From assembly GCA_035604615.1 (NCBI GenBank), contig DATNID010000021.1:29712-93711 (forward strand): a DNA stretch of 64,000 nucleotides, in the 5' to 3' direction. The translations under genes were made by a program, and so were the position numbers. Origin of the DNA: DATJLY01 sp035604615 (GTDB taxonomy: Bacteria > Pseudomonadota > Alphaproteobacteria > ATCC43930 > CGMCC-115725). Of the stretch, positions 17,351-27,951 are shown piece after piece. Position 1 is the first letter of the stretch, and each line of letters starts with the position of its first letter. The notes beneath the pieces were generated by a model that was not told the origin of the DNA, made no database searches, and was given only the letters and a program-made list of their open reading frames with translations.

Positions 17351-18523
17351 ATGGAAGGAGCCAACACCGCGCGCCCGACCGAGGCCGACATCGTGGCGCG
17401 CGCCCGCGCCATGCTGCCGATGCTGCGCCAGCGCGCGGCCGAGACCGAGGCGCTGCGCCGCCTGCCCGACGCCACCAACCGCGAATTCGCCGAGGCCGGG
17501 TTCTACAAGATCATGCAGCCGCACCGCTATGGCGGCTACGAGCTGCGCTTCGGGCTCCAGACGGAGCTCGGCGCCGAGCTGGGCCGCGCCTGCGGCTCGG
17601 CGGCGTGGGTTGCCAGCATCACCTCGTGCCATCCCTGGCTCGCCGGCATGTTCCCCCCGGAGGCGCAGGACGAGATCTGGGGCGAGAGCGCCGAGACGAC
17701 AGTGTCCAGCTCGTTCATGGCGGTGGCGCCGAAGGTCGAGCGCACGCAAGGCGGCTATCGCGTCTCGGGGCGGTGGAAATTCTCCAGCGGCGTCGATCAC
17801 TGCCGATGGGCGGTGGTGATGCTGCCGATCCCGCCCAAGGTCTTCTTCGCCCTGCTGCGCCTCTCCGAGTGCCGGGTCGAGGATACCTGGCGCGCGGTCG
17901 GCCTCGCCGGCACCGGCAGCAACGACATCGTCGCCGATAGCGTATTCCTGCCCGACCGCCGCCTGCTCGACCTCGACGATGTCAAGGGCGGGCCGACGCC
18001 GGGCAGCGCGGTCAACGACCATTATCTCTACCGCCTGCCGGTGCTGGCGCCCTTGACCTTCAGCATCGTCGGCAACGCGCTGGGCGTCGCGCGCGGCATC
18101 GCCGAGACCATCGTCGAGCAGCTCCAGGTGCAGAAGAGCCGCGCCGGCACGCCGGTCGCCGCCAACCAGAGCATCCAGCTCCGCGTCGCCGAGGCGCAGG
18201 CCGAGATCGACGCCGCCCACGCGCTGGTCTTCAAGGACCGCGACGAGATCGTGCGCAAGGGCCTGGCGGGCGAGACCATCACCCTCGCCGACCGGGTGCG
18301 TTATCGCCGCGACATGAGCTTTTCGGGGCAGCTCTGCGTGCGCGCGGTGGAGCGGCTGTTCCCGATCGTCGGCGCGCAGGGGCTGATGAGCGACCATCCG
18401 GTGCAGCGCGGCTGGCGCGACCTGCGCGCCATCTCGCATCACCTCGCCATGACCTGGGACATCCAGGGCTCGCTCTATGGCGCGGTGACGCTCGGTCTCC
18501 CCTGCCCCGATCCGAAGATCTGA
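17351..18523 (+). CDS. acyl-CoA dehydrogenase-fold flavin monooxygenase, oxygenase component (HsaA/HpaH-C2 type)
   Basis: A 390-residue protein of the acyl-CoA dehydrogenase superfamily, group D flavin monooxygenase branch. Typical stretches are REFAEAGFYKIMQPHRYGGY, CGSAAWVASITSCHPWLAGM and VSGRWKFSSGVDHCRWAVVM. LAGTGSNDIVADSVFLPDRR follows, and the end is the conserved HHLAMTWDIQGSLYGAVTLG. Relatives use reduced flavin from a separate reductase to hydroxylate phenols or open steroid rings. No catalytic Glu of true acyl-CoA dehydrogenases is evident. GGAGAG lies five bases before the ATG. The next gene starts one base after the stop. Confidence 0.85.
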   Translation: MEGANTARPTEADIVARARAMLPMLRQRAAETEALRRLPDATNREFAEAGFYKIMQPHRYGGYELRFGLQTELGAELGRACGSAAWVASITSCHPWLAGMFPPEAQDEIWGESAETTVSSSFMAVAPKVERTQGGYRVSGRWKFSSGVDHCRWAVVMLPIPPKVFFALLRLSECRVEDTWRAVGLAGTGSNDIVADSVFLPDRRLLDLDDVKGGPTPGSAVNDHYLYRLPVLAPLTFSIVGNALGVARGIAETIVEQLQVQKSRAGTPVAANQSIQLRVAEAQAEIDAAHALVFKDRDEIVRKGLAGETITLADRVRYRRDMSFSGQLCVRAVERLFPIVGAQGLMSDHPVQRGWRDLRAISHHLAMTWDIQGSLYGAVTLGLPCPDPKI

Positions 18524-18524
18524 C

Positions 18525-19526
18525 ATGGAATTCGGAATCTTCGATCACGTCGACCGCAACGCGCTGGCGCTGAGCGATTTCTACGAAATGCGGCTCAAGA
18601 TCGTCGAGGCCTATGACCGCGCCGGCTTCCGCTCCTATCACATCGCCGAGCACCATGCGACGCCGGTGGGCATGGCACCGAGCCCGAGCGTGTTCCTGTC
18701 GGCGGTGGCGCAGCGCACCAAGCGGCTGCGCTTCGGGCCGCTCGTTTATCTCCTGCCGCTCTATCACCCGCTGCGGCTGATCGAGGAGATTTGCATGCTC
18801 GACCAGTTGAGCGGCGGGCGGCTCGAGCTGGGCGTGGGGCGCGGCGTGTCGCCAATCGAGGTGGGATATTACGGCATCGCGCCTGACGACCGCGTGCCGA
18901 TCTACCTCGAGACGCTGCAGGTGATCCGCGCCGGGTTGACGCAGAAGACGCTCGATTTCGAGGGCCGGTTCCATCGCTTCCGCGCCGTGCCGATGGAGCT
19001 CGAGCCTTATCAGCGTCCGCATCCGCCGATCTGGGTCGGGGTCGAGCGCCCCGACGGCGCCGAGCGCGCCGCGCGCGACGGCTTCAACTTCGTTTCCGCG
19101 CATCCTTTGCCCGAAGTGCGGGCGATTACCGACGCCTATCGCGCCACTTGGGCGGCGACGCATGGCACCAAGCCGCTGCCGCTGATGGGTCTCGCGCGCT
19201 TCATCGTGGTGGCGCCCAGCGACGACGAGGCGCTCGCGATCGCGCGCCGCGCCTATCCGAAATGGCAGGCGAGCCTCACCCACCTCGCGCGCATGCACAA
19301 CGTGCCGACCCAGAACCCGCGGCCCCCCGACTTCGACGCGATCCGCCATGGCGGGCGCGGCATCGCCGGCTCGCCCGCAACGGTGGCCGCGGAGCTGCGC
19401 AAGCAGCTCGTCGAGGCCGGCGCCAATTATTGCGTCGGCCAATTCGCCTTCGGCGACATGACCCTGGCCGAAGTCACCCGCACCATCGACCTCTTCGCAC
19501 GCGAGGTGATGCCGGCGCTGGCATAG
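18525..19526 (+). CDS. LLM class flavin-dependent oxidoreductase (bacterial luciferase-like)
   Basis: A 333-residue TIM-barrel oxidoreductase of the luciferase-like monooxygenase family. It begins MEFGIFDHVDRNALALSDFY and contains YHIAEHHATPVGMAPSPSVF, LYHPLRLIEEICMLDQLSGG and RLELGVGRGVSPIEVGYYGI. The GSPATVAAELRKQLVEAGAN end is typical. It uses FMN (or F420 in some relatives). It directly follows the acyl-CoA-dehydrogenase-like monooxygenase, so the two may act on the same aromatic or keto substrate. The gene ends just ahead of a long palindromic repeat. Confidence 0.9.
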   Translation: MEFGIFDHVDRNALALSDFYEMRLKIVEAYDRAGFRSYHIAEHHATPVGMAPSPSVFLSAVAQRTKRLRFGPLVYLLPLYHPLRLIEEICMLDQLSGGRLELGVGRGVSPIEVGYYGIAPDDRVPIYLETLQVIRAGLTQKTLDFEGRFHRFRAVPMELEPYQRPHPPIWVGVERPDGAERAARDGFNFVSAHPLPEVRAITDAYRATWAATHGTKPLPLMGLARFIVVAPSDDEALAIARRAYPKWQASLTHLARMHNVPTQNPRPPDFDAIRHGGRGIAGSPATVAAELRKQLVEAGANYCVGQFAFGDMTLAEVTRTIDLFAREVMPALA

Positions 19527-19556
19527 ATAACCCTGACAGGGATTGCATCAACGCCG

Positions 19557-19650
19557 TGCGTCCTTCGACTTCGCTCAGGATGAGGAAATTCTTTGTCGCA
19601 CGAAGAACGGTCCTCATCCTGAGCGGAGCGCAGCGTAGTCGAAGGACGCA
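19557..19650. repeat. long palindromic intergenic repeat, copy 1
   Basis: The left arm, TGCGTCCTTCGACTTCGCTC then AGGATGAGGA, pairs with a right arm running TCCTCATCCTGAGCGGAGCG to GTAGTCGAAGGACGCA. The element lies between two convergent genes (LLM oxidoreductase and aminotransferase), where its stem could act as a two-way terminator. A diverged second copy is at 54630-54726. The CCTTCGAC / GCTCAGGATGAGG signature recurs in intergenic palindromes of many alphaproteobacteria. Confidence 0.85.
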
Positions 19651-19677
19651 CCAAGTTGATCCGATCGGATGGAGAGC

Positions 19678-20880
19678 CTACTCCAGCTTGGCGCAGGCCC
19701 GCTCGATGCGGTTGCAGGCTTCGCGCAGCTCGGCGTTCGAGGCGGCGTAGGAGACGCGGAAATGCGGCGCCAGCCCGAAGGCGGTGCCGGGCACCACCGC
19801 CACGCCCTCGGCATCGAGCAAATAGGTCACGAAGTCGGTGTCGGTCTCGATCATCTTGCCGTCCGGCGTGCGGCGTCCGATGGTCCCGGCGCAAGACGGA
19901 TAGACGTAGAACGCGCCGTGCGGCGTCGGGCAATGGAGGCCCTTGCAGCGGTTGAGCCCGGCCACCACCAAATCGCGCCGCTCCTTGAACACCGCGTTGT
20001 TGACCGGGATGAAGTCCTGCGGCCCATTGAGCGCCTCGACCGCGGCGGCCTGGCTGATCGAGCTGGGGTTGGTGGTGGACTGCGACTGCAGCCCCGCCAT
20101 CGCCTTGATCAGCTCGGTCGGCCCGCCGGCATAGCCGATGCGCCAGCCGGTCATGCAATAGGCCTTCGACACGCCGTTCAAGGTCAGCGTGCGGGGATAG
20201 AGCTTGGGCTCGACCTGGGCGATCGAAGTGAACACGAAATCGTCGTAGACGAGATGCTCGTACATGTCGTCGGCGAGCACCCACACGTCGGGATGACGCA
20301 CCAATACCTCGGCCAGCGCCGCGAGTTCGGCCCTGGTGTAGGCCGCGCCGGTCGGGTTCGAGGGCGAGTTGAGAATGAGCCACTTGGTCTTGCGCGTGAT
20401 CGCCGCCTCGAGGTCCTCGGGCCTGAGCTTGAAGCCGTTGTTCTGTGGGCAGGTGACCGCGACCGGCGTCCCTTCGCACAGCACGACGATGTCGGGGTAC
20501 GACACCCAGTAGGGCGCCGGCACGATCACCTCGTCGCCGCGATTGACCGTCGCCAAGAGCGCATTGAACAGCACCTGCTTGCCGCCGGTGCCGACGCTGA
20601 TCTGGTTCGGCGCGTAGGTCAGCTCGTTCTCGCGCTTGAACTTGCCGCACACCGCCTTCTTCAGCTCGGGCGTGCCGTCGACCTGGGTGTACTTGGTGTC
20701 GCCGCGGTCGATCGCCCGCTTGGCCGCGTCCTTGATGTTCTGCGGCGTGTCGAAATCGGGCTCGCCGGCGGCGAGGCCGATGATGTCGCGCCCCTCCGCC
20801 TTCAGTGCCAACGCCTTGTTGGAGATGAAGATGGTGGGCGACGGTTTGATCGCGAGCAGGCGGTCGGCGATGAAGGGCAT
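19678..20880 (-). CDS. class I pyridoxal-phosphate aminotransferase (aspartate/prephenate type)
   Basis: A 400-residue fold-type I aminotransferase that moves amino groups between amino acids and 2-oxo acids in the cytoplasm. The PLP lysine lies in LNGVSKAYCMTGWRIGYAGG. The cofactor-holding NSPSNPTGAAYTRAEL motif and the LADDMYEHLVYDD aspartate-tyrosine pair are present, with the carboxylate-binding arginine in HFRVSYAASNAELREA. The length and Ib-subgroup motifs match aspartate aminotransferases of Rhizobium and Thermus type, which often also accept prephenate. It is convergent with the LLM gene across a palindromic repeat. Confidence 0.93.
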   Translation of the reverse strand: MPFIADRLLAIKPSPTIFISNKALALKAEGRDIIGLAAGEPDFDTPQNIKDAAKRAIDRGDTKYTQVDGTPELKKAVCGKFKRENELTYAPNQISVGTGGKQVLFNALLATVNRGDEVIVPAPYWVSYPDIVVLCEGTPVAVTCPQNNGFKLRPEDLEAAITRKTKWLILNSPSNPTGAAYTRAELAALAEVLVRHPDVWVLADDMYEHLVYDDFVFTSIAQVEPKLYPRTLTLNGVSKAYCMTGWRIGYAGGPTELIKAMAGLQSQSTTNPSSISQAAAVEALNGPQDFIPVNNAVFKERRDLVVAGLNRCKGLHCPTPHGAFYVYPSCAGTIGRRTPDGKMIETDTDFVTYLLDAEGVAVVPGTAFGLAPHFRVSYAASNAELREACNRIERACAKLE

Positions 20881-20910
20881 GGCACGGGCTCGGTTTGAGG
20901 GCCGCGCACT

Positions 20911-21474
20911 CTAGGGCGTGTTACGCTGCGGTGCAACATCGACTCGCGCGTCCGCCTCCAGCGCCGCCGCGATGCCACTCAGCACCGCGGCGAGGCGGAC
21001 GGCGTCCTGGACCGTCTCGCGGGTGACGCCGTGCTGCACCAGATGGCGCTCGTGGGTCTCCATGCAGATGCCGCAGCCGTTGATCGCGGAGACCGCCAGC
21101 GCCATCAGCTCGAAATCGTTGCGCTCGATGCCGGACTGGATCGACGCCTGCATGCGGAGCCGCGCCGGCATTTTCTGATAGGCGGGCTCGTTGACCAGGT
21201 GGGTGAAGCGGTAATAGACGTTGTTCATGCCCATCAGCGCGGCCGCGCTCTTGGCTGCCGCCAGCGCCGCCTCGGACAGATGCGGCGCCGCCGCTGCGAA
21301 GGCCGCCGCGCGCAAGGCCGGGTCGCGCGCCGCGATCGAGGACGCCACCGCCACGCCCCAGAGCTGCTGCGCGCTGAGATTGGGCGAGGCGAGCGCGTCG
21401 GCGAGGTTGCGCTTCAGATCGCGCGCCCACTCGGGCAGGCGCGCGGCGAGATCGGTCAAGGGTTCGACGGTCAT
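20911..21474 (-). CDS. ahpD: alkylhydroperoxidase AhpD
   Basis: A 187-residue member of the carboxymuconolactone decarboxylase/AhpD fold. The active site is visible as E122, C134, C137 and H141 in the stretch ending AINGCGICMETHERHL, the redox CxxC plus proton relay of true AhpD. Length equals mycobacterial AhpD. GAGGAGG lies seven bases from the ATG. AhpD reduces AhpC or peroxides using lipoamide-type donors. No ahpC is adjacent in this window, so the partner must be elsewhere. The start is 53 bases from the divergent uvrB start. Confidence 0.88.
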   Translation of the reverse strand: MTVEPLTDLAARLPEWARDLKRNLADALASPNLSAQQLWGVAVASSIAARDPALRAAAFAAAAPHLSEAALAAAKSAAALMGMNNVYYRFTHLVNEPAYQKMPARLRMQASIQSGIERNDFELMALAVSAINGCGICMETHERHLVQHGVTRETVQDAVRLAAVLSGIAAALEADARVDVAPQRNTP

Positions 21475-21527
21475 GGGGTCCTCCTCACGGTCTGGCGCGT
21501 CGCGGCGACCGGCCTTATCTTAGCGCC

Positions 21528-23662
<2,135 letters not shown>

Positions 23663-23666
<4 letters not shown>

Positions 23667-24439
23667 CCGACGCCCCGCCCCTGGTCCCGCGCGCGGCCCT
23701 CGTCACCGGGGCGGCGCAGCGCATCGGCCGCGCCATAGCGTTGGCGCTCGGCGCCGACGGCTGGGCGGTGGCCGTCCATCACCATCGCTCGCAAGCCCAA
23801 GCCGAGGCCGTCGTCGCGGAGATTTCGCGCGCCGGCGGCAAAGCCGTCGCGATCGCCGCCGACCTCACCAGCGAGGCGGCAACGGAACGACTGGTGCCGG
23901 CAGCCGCCAAGGCGCTCGGGCCGCTGGGCGCGCTCGTCAATAACGCCTCGGTGTTCGAACGCGACGAGGCGCTCGCGGTCACGCGCACGAGCTGGGACCG
24001 TCACATCGAGACCAATTTACGCGCGCCGTTCGTCCTGATGCAGAATTTCGCGCGCCAGCTTCCGGCGGAATGCGGCGGCGCAATCGTCAATCTGCTTGAC
24101 GAGCGGGTGTGGAACCTGACCCCGCATTTCGTCTCCTACACGCTCAGCAAAGCGGGGCTGTGGACGCTCACCCGCACCATGGCCCTGGCGTTGGCGCCGC
24201 GCATCCGGGTCAACGGCATCGGCCCCGGCCCGACCCTCCCCAGCCCGCGCCAGACCGACGAGCAGTTCCGCCGCCAATGGACTGCCATGCCGCTGGGTCG
24301 CGGCACCAGCCCGGAGGAGATCGCCGACGCGGTGCGCTTCATCCTCGCCGCCCCGTCCATGACCGGCCAGATGATCGCGCTCGATGGCGGCCAGCATCTG
24401 GGCTGGGCACCCGCGGCGGACGGAATCGGGATCGAATAG
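23663..24439 (+). CDS. SDR family oxidoreductase, FolM/pteridine-reductase-like
   Basis: A 258-residue short-chain dehydrogenase/reductase. The nucleotide motif TGAAQRIG is at residues 15-22, NNASVF mid-protein, the catalytic pair is Y159 and K163 in SYTLSKAGLW, and the glycine-rich RVNGIGPGPTLPSPRQTDEQ loop follows. The arginine in TGAAQRIG and the overall pattern resemble pteridine reductases and FolM-type dihydromonapterin reductases; that sub-assignment is inference. It starts with GTG overlapping the uvrB stop, so it is co-translated with uvrB. Confidence 0.88.
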
Positions 24440-24795
24440 GCGCCGCCGTTGCCGAGTCGGATGACGCAGTTTTGCTAAGTGATGGAATTGGCGACCTTTC
24501 CGCCAGTATGGCGGATGCCGACTTGTCAACAGGAGCAGATTGAACTCGCGAATACGGCCGCGTGCCGGAAGCATTAAATCCTTGTTACCAATGGTTTACA
24601 GTTGGGGTCGTTATTATGTTGGAAAATCAAGTATTTGAATTTTTTGCATTATTTTTAGGCAAGGTCCGAAAACCTCCATTTTGACGTGCGCCAGACTGCC
24701 GCCCGATCCGGTTCCCAACAGAGTTATCCACAGAGATCGTGGATATTCGCGCGGGGCGTTGACGAACTCGCCGGATCGCGCCAAGTGACAGGCGC
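24440..24795. other. AT-rich intergenic region upstream of uvrC
   Basis: This 356-base gap is the longest in the window. Its middle (about 24570-24690) is markedly A+T-rich against a GC-rich background. It holds a perfect CCGCCA-GTA-TGGCGG dyad at 24500-24514 and an exact DnaA-box 9-mer at 24724-24732. No tRNA or protein gene is convincing; a 31-codon frame from 24482 was not accepted. It probably carries the uvrC-pgsA-mob promoter and possibly a control site. Confidence 0.55.
24724..24732 (+). promoter_or_regulatory. DnaA-box consensus 9-mer
   Basis: TTATCCACA matches the DnaA box consensus exactly and lies 64 bases before the uvrC start, just after an AT-rich stretch. A single box is not an origin. 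It may let DnaA influence transcription of the uvrC operon, or may be chance. Confidence 0.35.
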
Positions 24796-26808
24796 ATGGC
24801 GCACGACGAACCCGCCGAAGAGGCCGAGATTCCGGACGGTCCGCCCGAGCTGACGCTGGGCGGCGCGCTCGGGCGCGGGGTCGAGACGATCCGCGATTTC
24901 GTGCGCACCCTGCCGGCCGGGCCCGGCGTCTACCGCATGCTCAACGCCAAGGGCGACGCGCTCTACGTCGGCAAGGCGCGCAACCTCAAGAACCGCGTCG
25001 CGAACTATATGCATGTCGCCGCCCTGTCGAACCGGCTGCGGCGGATGGTGGCCGAGACGCATGCGCTCGAGGTGGTGGTGACCCATACCGAGGTCGAGGC
25101 GCTGCTGCTCGAGTGCAACCTGATCAAGCGCCTGATGCCGCGCTACAACGTGCTGCTGCGGGACGACAAGTCCTTTCCCTACATCCATCTCACCGGCGGC
25201 AGCGACTTCCCTCAGCTCACCAAGCATCGCGGCGCGCGCGGCGAGACGGGCGACTATTTCGGCCCGTTCGCCAATGCCGGCGCGGTCAACCGTACCCTGA
25301 TCGCGCTCCAGCGCGCGTTCCTGCTGCGCTCGTGCAACGACAGCGTGTTCCAGAGCCGCACCCGGCCCTGTCTCCTCTACCAGATCAAGCGCTGCAGCGG
25401 CCCCTGCGTCGGCCGCATCGACCGCGACGGCTATTCCAGGCTGCTGAACGAGGCGCGCGAATTTCTCGCCGGGCACAGCAAGGAGGTCCAGGAGCAGCTC
25501 GCGCGCCGCATGCAGGACCTGTCCGAGCGACTCGAGTTCGAGAGCGCGGCGCTGCTGCGCGACCGCATTCGCGCCCTGACCCAGGTCCAGGGCCGCCAGG
25601 ACATCAATGTCGAGAGCCTGGGCGATGCCGACATCGTCGCCGCGCATCAGGCCGGCGGCCAGACCTCGATCCAGGTGTTCTTCTTCCGCGGCGGCCAGAA
25701 CTGGGGCAACCGCGCCTATTTCCCGAGCCACGACCGCCAGCTCGCGCTGCCCGACGTGCTCGCCGCCTTCATCGGCCAGTTCTACGACAACAAGCCGATC
25801 CCGCCGCTGATCCTGACCAGCGACGTGCCCACCGACCGCGACCTCCTGGTCGCCGCGCTTTCGGCCCATGCCGGGCGCAAGATCGAGCTGGCGACGCCGC
25901 AGCGCGGCGACAAGCGCAAGCTGGTCGAGCACGCCCTGGTCAACGCGCGCGAGGCGCTCGCCCGCAAGCTGGCCGAAAGCTCGACCCAGCAGAAGCTGCT
26001 GGCCGGCGTGGCCGAGGCGTTCGGCCTCGACGCCCCGCCGCAGCGCATCGAGGTCTACGATAACAGCCACATCCAAGGGAGCCACCCGGTCGGCGCCATG
26101 ATCGTCGCCGGGCCCGAGGGGCTGATGAAGAACGCCTACCGCAAGTTCAACATTCGCGGCGTCGCGCGGCAAGCCGCCGCGCCTGCGCCGGAGGGCGAGG
26201 AAACCCGCACCGGCACGCTCGAGACAGCGATCGCCGAGGCGACCGACCAGGGCTCCGGCGCGCCCGCCGGCGGCGACGACTACGCCATGATGCGCGAGGT
26301 GCTGGGCCGCCGCTTCGCCCGCGCCCTCAAGGAGGACCCGGAGCGCGAGCGCGGCACCTGGCCCGATCTCATCCTGATCGACGGCGGCGCCGGGCAGCTC
26401 TCCTCGGCGCAACGCGTCATGGTCGATCTCGGCATCGACGACCTGCCGGTCGTCGGCATCGCCAAGGGCCCCGACCGCGACGCCGGCCGCGAGCGGTTCT
26501 TCCGCCCCGGGCGGCCGCCTTCGACCCTCGATCCCAAGGACCCGGTGCTGTATTTCCTGCAGCGGCTCCGTGACGAAGCGCACCGCTTCGCCATCGGCAC
26601 CCACCGCGCGCGCCGCACCAAGGCGATCGGCGCCTCGCCGCTCGACGAGATTCCCGGCATCGGCGCCCGGCGCAAGCGCGCGCTGCTGCATCATTTCGGC
26701 TCGGCCCGCGGCGTAGCGCGCGCCGGCCTCGCTGATCTCGAGCGCGTGGCGGGGATTAGCGGCACCATCGCAAAAAAGGTTTATGATCATTTTCATGCCG
26801 AGGGCTAA
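24796..26808 (+). CDS. uvrC: excinuclease ABC subunit UvrC
   Basis: A 670-residue nuclease subunit of nucleotide excision repair that makes both incisions. The N-terminal GIY-YIG domain is visible in GPGVYRMLNAKGDALYVGKA. The cysteine-rich linker appears in RPCLLYQIKRCSGPCVGRID, and the UvrB-binding UVR motif in ARRMQDLSERLEFESAALLR. The RNase H-like C-terminal nuclease contains IEVYDNSHIQGSHPVGAMI and LILIDGGAGQLSSAQRVM, followed by a helix-hairpin-helix end. Length is normal. It ends inside the possible long form of pgsA. Confidence 0.97.
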   Translation: MAHDEPAEEAEIPDGPPELTLGGALGRGVETIRDFVRTLPAGPGVYRMLNAKGDALYVGKARNLKNRVANYMHVAALSNRLRRMVAETHALEVVVTHTEVEALLLECNLIKRLMPRYNVLLRDDKSFPYIHLTGGSDFPQLTKHRGARGETGDYFGPFANAGAVNRTLIALQRAFLLRSCNDSVFQSRTRPCLLYQIKRCSGPCVGRIDRDGYSRLLNEAREFLAGHSKEVQEQLARRMQDLSERLEFESAALLRDRIRALTQVQGRQDINVESLGDADIVAAHQAGGQTSIQVFFFRGGQNWGNRAYFPSHDRQLALPDVLAAFIGQFYDNKPIPPLILTSDVPTDRDLLVAALSAHAGRKIELATPQRGDKRKLVEHALVNAREALARKLAESSTQQKLLAGVAEAFGLDAPPQRIEVYDNSHIQGSHPVGAMIVAGPEGLMKNAYRKFNIRGVARQAAAPAPEGEETRTGTLETAIAEATDQGSGAPAGGDDYAMMREVLGRRFARALKEDPERERGTWPDLILIDGGAGQLSSAQRVMVDLGIDDLPVVGIAKGPDRDAGRERFFRPGRPPSTLDPKDPVLYFLQRLRDEAHRFAIGTHRARRTKAIGASPLDEIPGIGARRKRALLHHFGSARGVARAGLADLERVAGISGTIAKKVYDHFHAEG

Positions 26809-26824
26809 ACTCGCTCGGGGCCGG

Positions 26825-27430
26825 ATGCTAGATATGCTGACGACGCTTCCCAACCTGCTCACCTTGTCGCGCATCGTGGCGATTCCGCTGGTGATCGCGA
26901 CCTTCTACGTGGCGCCGCCGCTGGGGCCGTGGATCGGCTGCGCCCTGTTCACGGCCGCGGGCGTGACCGACTGGCTCGACGGGCGCCTGGCGCGGGCGTG
27001 GAAGCAGCAATCCGAGCTGGGCCGGTTCCTCGACCCCATCGCCGACAAGCTGCTCGTCGCAACCACGCTGTTCATGCTCGGGGTCCATGCGCGATTCTCT
27101 GCACCGACCATCCTGCCGGCGCTCGTGATCCTGTGTCGCGAGATCCTGGTCTCGGGCTTGCGCGAGCATCTCGCCGGGCTGCGCGTGCGCATCCCGGTCT
27201 CGCGCCTCGCCAAGTGGAAGACCGCCATCCAGATGGTGGCGATTGGCGTGCTCCTGGTGGGCGATGCCGGGCCGGCTTGGCTGCCGGTGCGGGCGATCGG
27301 CGAGACACTGCTGTGGCTCGCCGCGGCGCTGACCTTGATGACCGGCTATGATTATCTCCATGCCGGCCTCAGCCACATCACGGAGGACGCGCCCGCGATC
27401 AAGGTGGCGAAACCGAGCCGCGCCACGTGA
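26825..27430 (+). CDS. pgsA: CDP-diacylglycerol-glycerol-3-phosphate 3-phosphatidyltransferase PgsA
   Basis: A membrane enzyme of about 201 residues that makes phosphatidylglycerophosphate from CDP-diacylglycerol and glycerol 3-phosphate, the entry to phosphatidylglycerol and cardiolipin. The complete CDP-alcohol phosphotransferase motif DG-x2-AR-x8-G-x3-D-x3-D is read at DWLDGRLARAWKQQSELGRF plus LDPIADK (about residues 49-75). Several hydrophobic helices surround it. The start is uncertain between ATG 26825, ATG 26834 and an upstream ATG 26783 inside uvrC. It sits in the common uvrC-pgsA order and overlaps mobB. Confidence 0.95.
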   Translation: MLDMLTTLPNLLTLSRIVAIPLVIATFYVAPPLGPWIGCALFTAAGVTDWLDGRLARAWKQQSELGRFLDPIADKLLVATTLFMLGVHARFSAPTILPALVILCREILVSGLREHLAGLRVRIPVSRLAKWKTAIQMVAIGVLLVGDAGPAWLPVRAIGETLLWLAAALTLMTGYDYLHAGLSHITEDAPAIKVAKPSRAT

Positions 27431-27951
27431 CCAGCATCTTCGGTCTCGCCGGCTGGAGCGGCAGCGGCAAGACCACGCTCGTCACAAGGCTGCTGCCGGC
27501 GCTGGTCCAGCGCGGCATCGTCGTCTCGACCATCAAGCACGCCCATCACGAGTTCGACATCGACCACCCCGGCAAGGACAGCTTCCGTCATCGCGAGGCC
27601 GGCGCCAGCGAGGTGCTGATCTCGTCCTCGGCGCGTTGGGCGCTGATGCACGAGCATCGCGGCGCGCGCGAGCCCAGTTTGGCCGAGCTCCTGGCGCGCA
27701 TGACGCCGGTCGATCTCGTCATCGTCGAGGGCTTCAAGCGCGAGCCCTTCCCCAAGCTCGAGATCCACCGCCGCTCGTTGGGCAAGCCGCTGCTCTATCC
27801 CGATGATCCCGACATCGTCGCGGTCGCGTGCGACACGCCGGTCGAGGGCCTTGCCCTGCCCCGACTCGCGCTCGAGGACGCCGACGCGATCGCCCGCTTC
27901 ATCATCGCCCATTGCCGGCTCGAGGCCGCCCATGGCGCAGCTCAGCGATGA
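27427..27951 (+). CDS. mobB: molybdopterin-guanine dinucleotide biosynthesis protein MobB
   Basis: A 174-residue P-loop protein. The nucleotide motif GWSGSGKTT is at residues 9-17, and the MobB family phrases STIKHAHHEFDIDHPGKDS, DLVIVEGFKREPFPKLEIHR and DPDIVAVACDTP follow. MobB assists attachment of GMP to molybdopterin by MobA and is not strictly essential in E. coli. It starts with GTG overlapping the pgsA stop and itself overlaps moeA by 20 bases. No mobA is visible in the window. Confidence 0.93.
   Translation: MTSIFGLAGWSGSGKTTLVTRLLPALVQRGIVVSTIKHAHHEFDIDHPGKDSFRHREAGASEVLISSSARWALMHEHRGAREPSLAELLARMTPVDLVIVEGFKREPFPKLEIHRRSLGKPLLYPDDPDIVAVACDTPVEGLALPRLALEDADAIARFIIAHCRLEAAHGAAQR

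Noticed and set aside
24482..24577. A 31-codon frame (MELATFPPVWRMPTCQQEQI...) in the uvrC upstream gap
   Set aside because: It has no good ribosome site, no recognisable features, and covers a perfect dyad that explains the sequence better as a control site.
24440..24795. A replication origin in the AT-rich gap
   Set aside because: Only one exact DnaA box was found, and no gene neighbourhood typical of an alphaproteobacterial origin is present.
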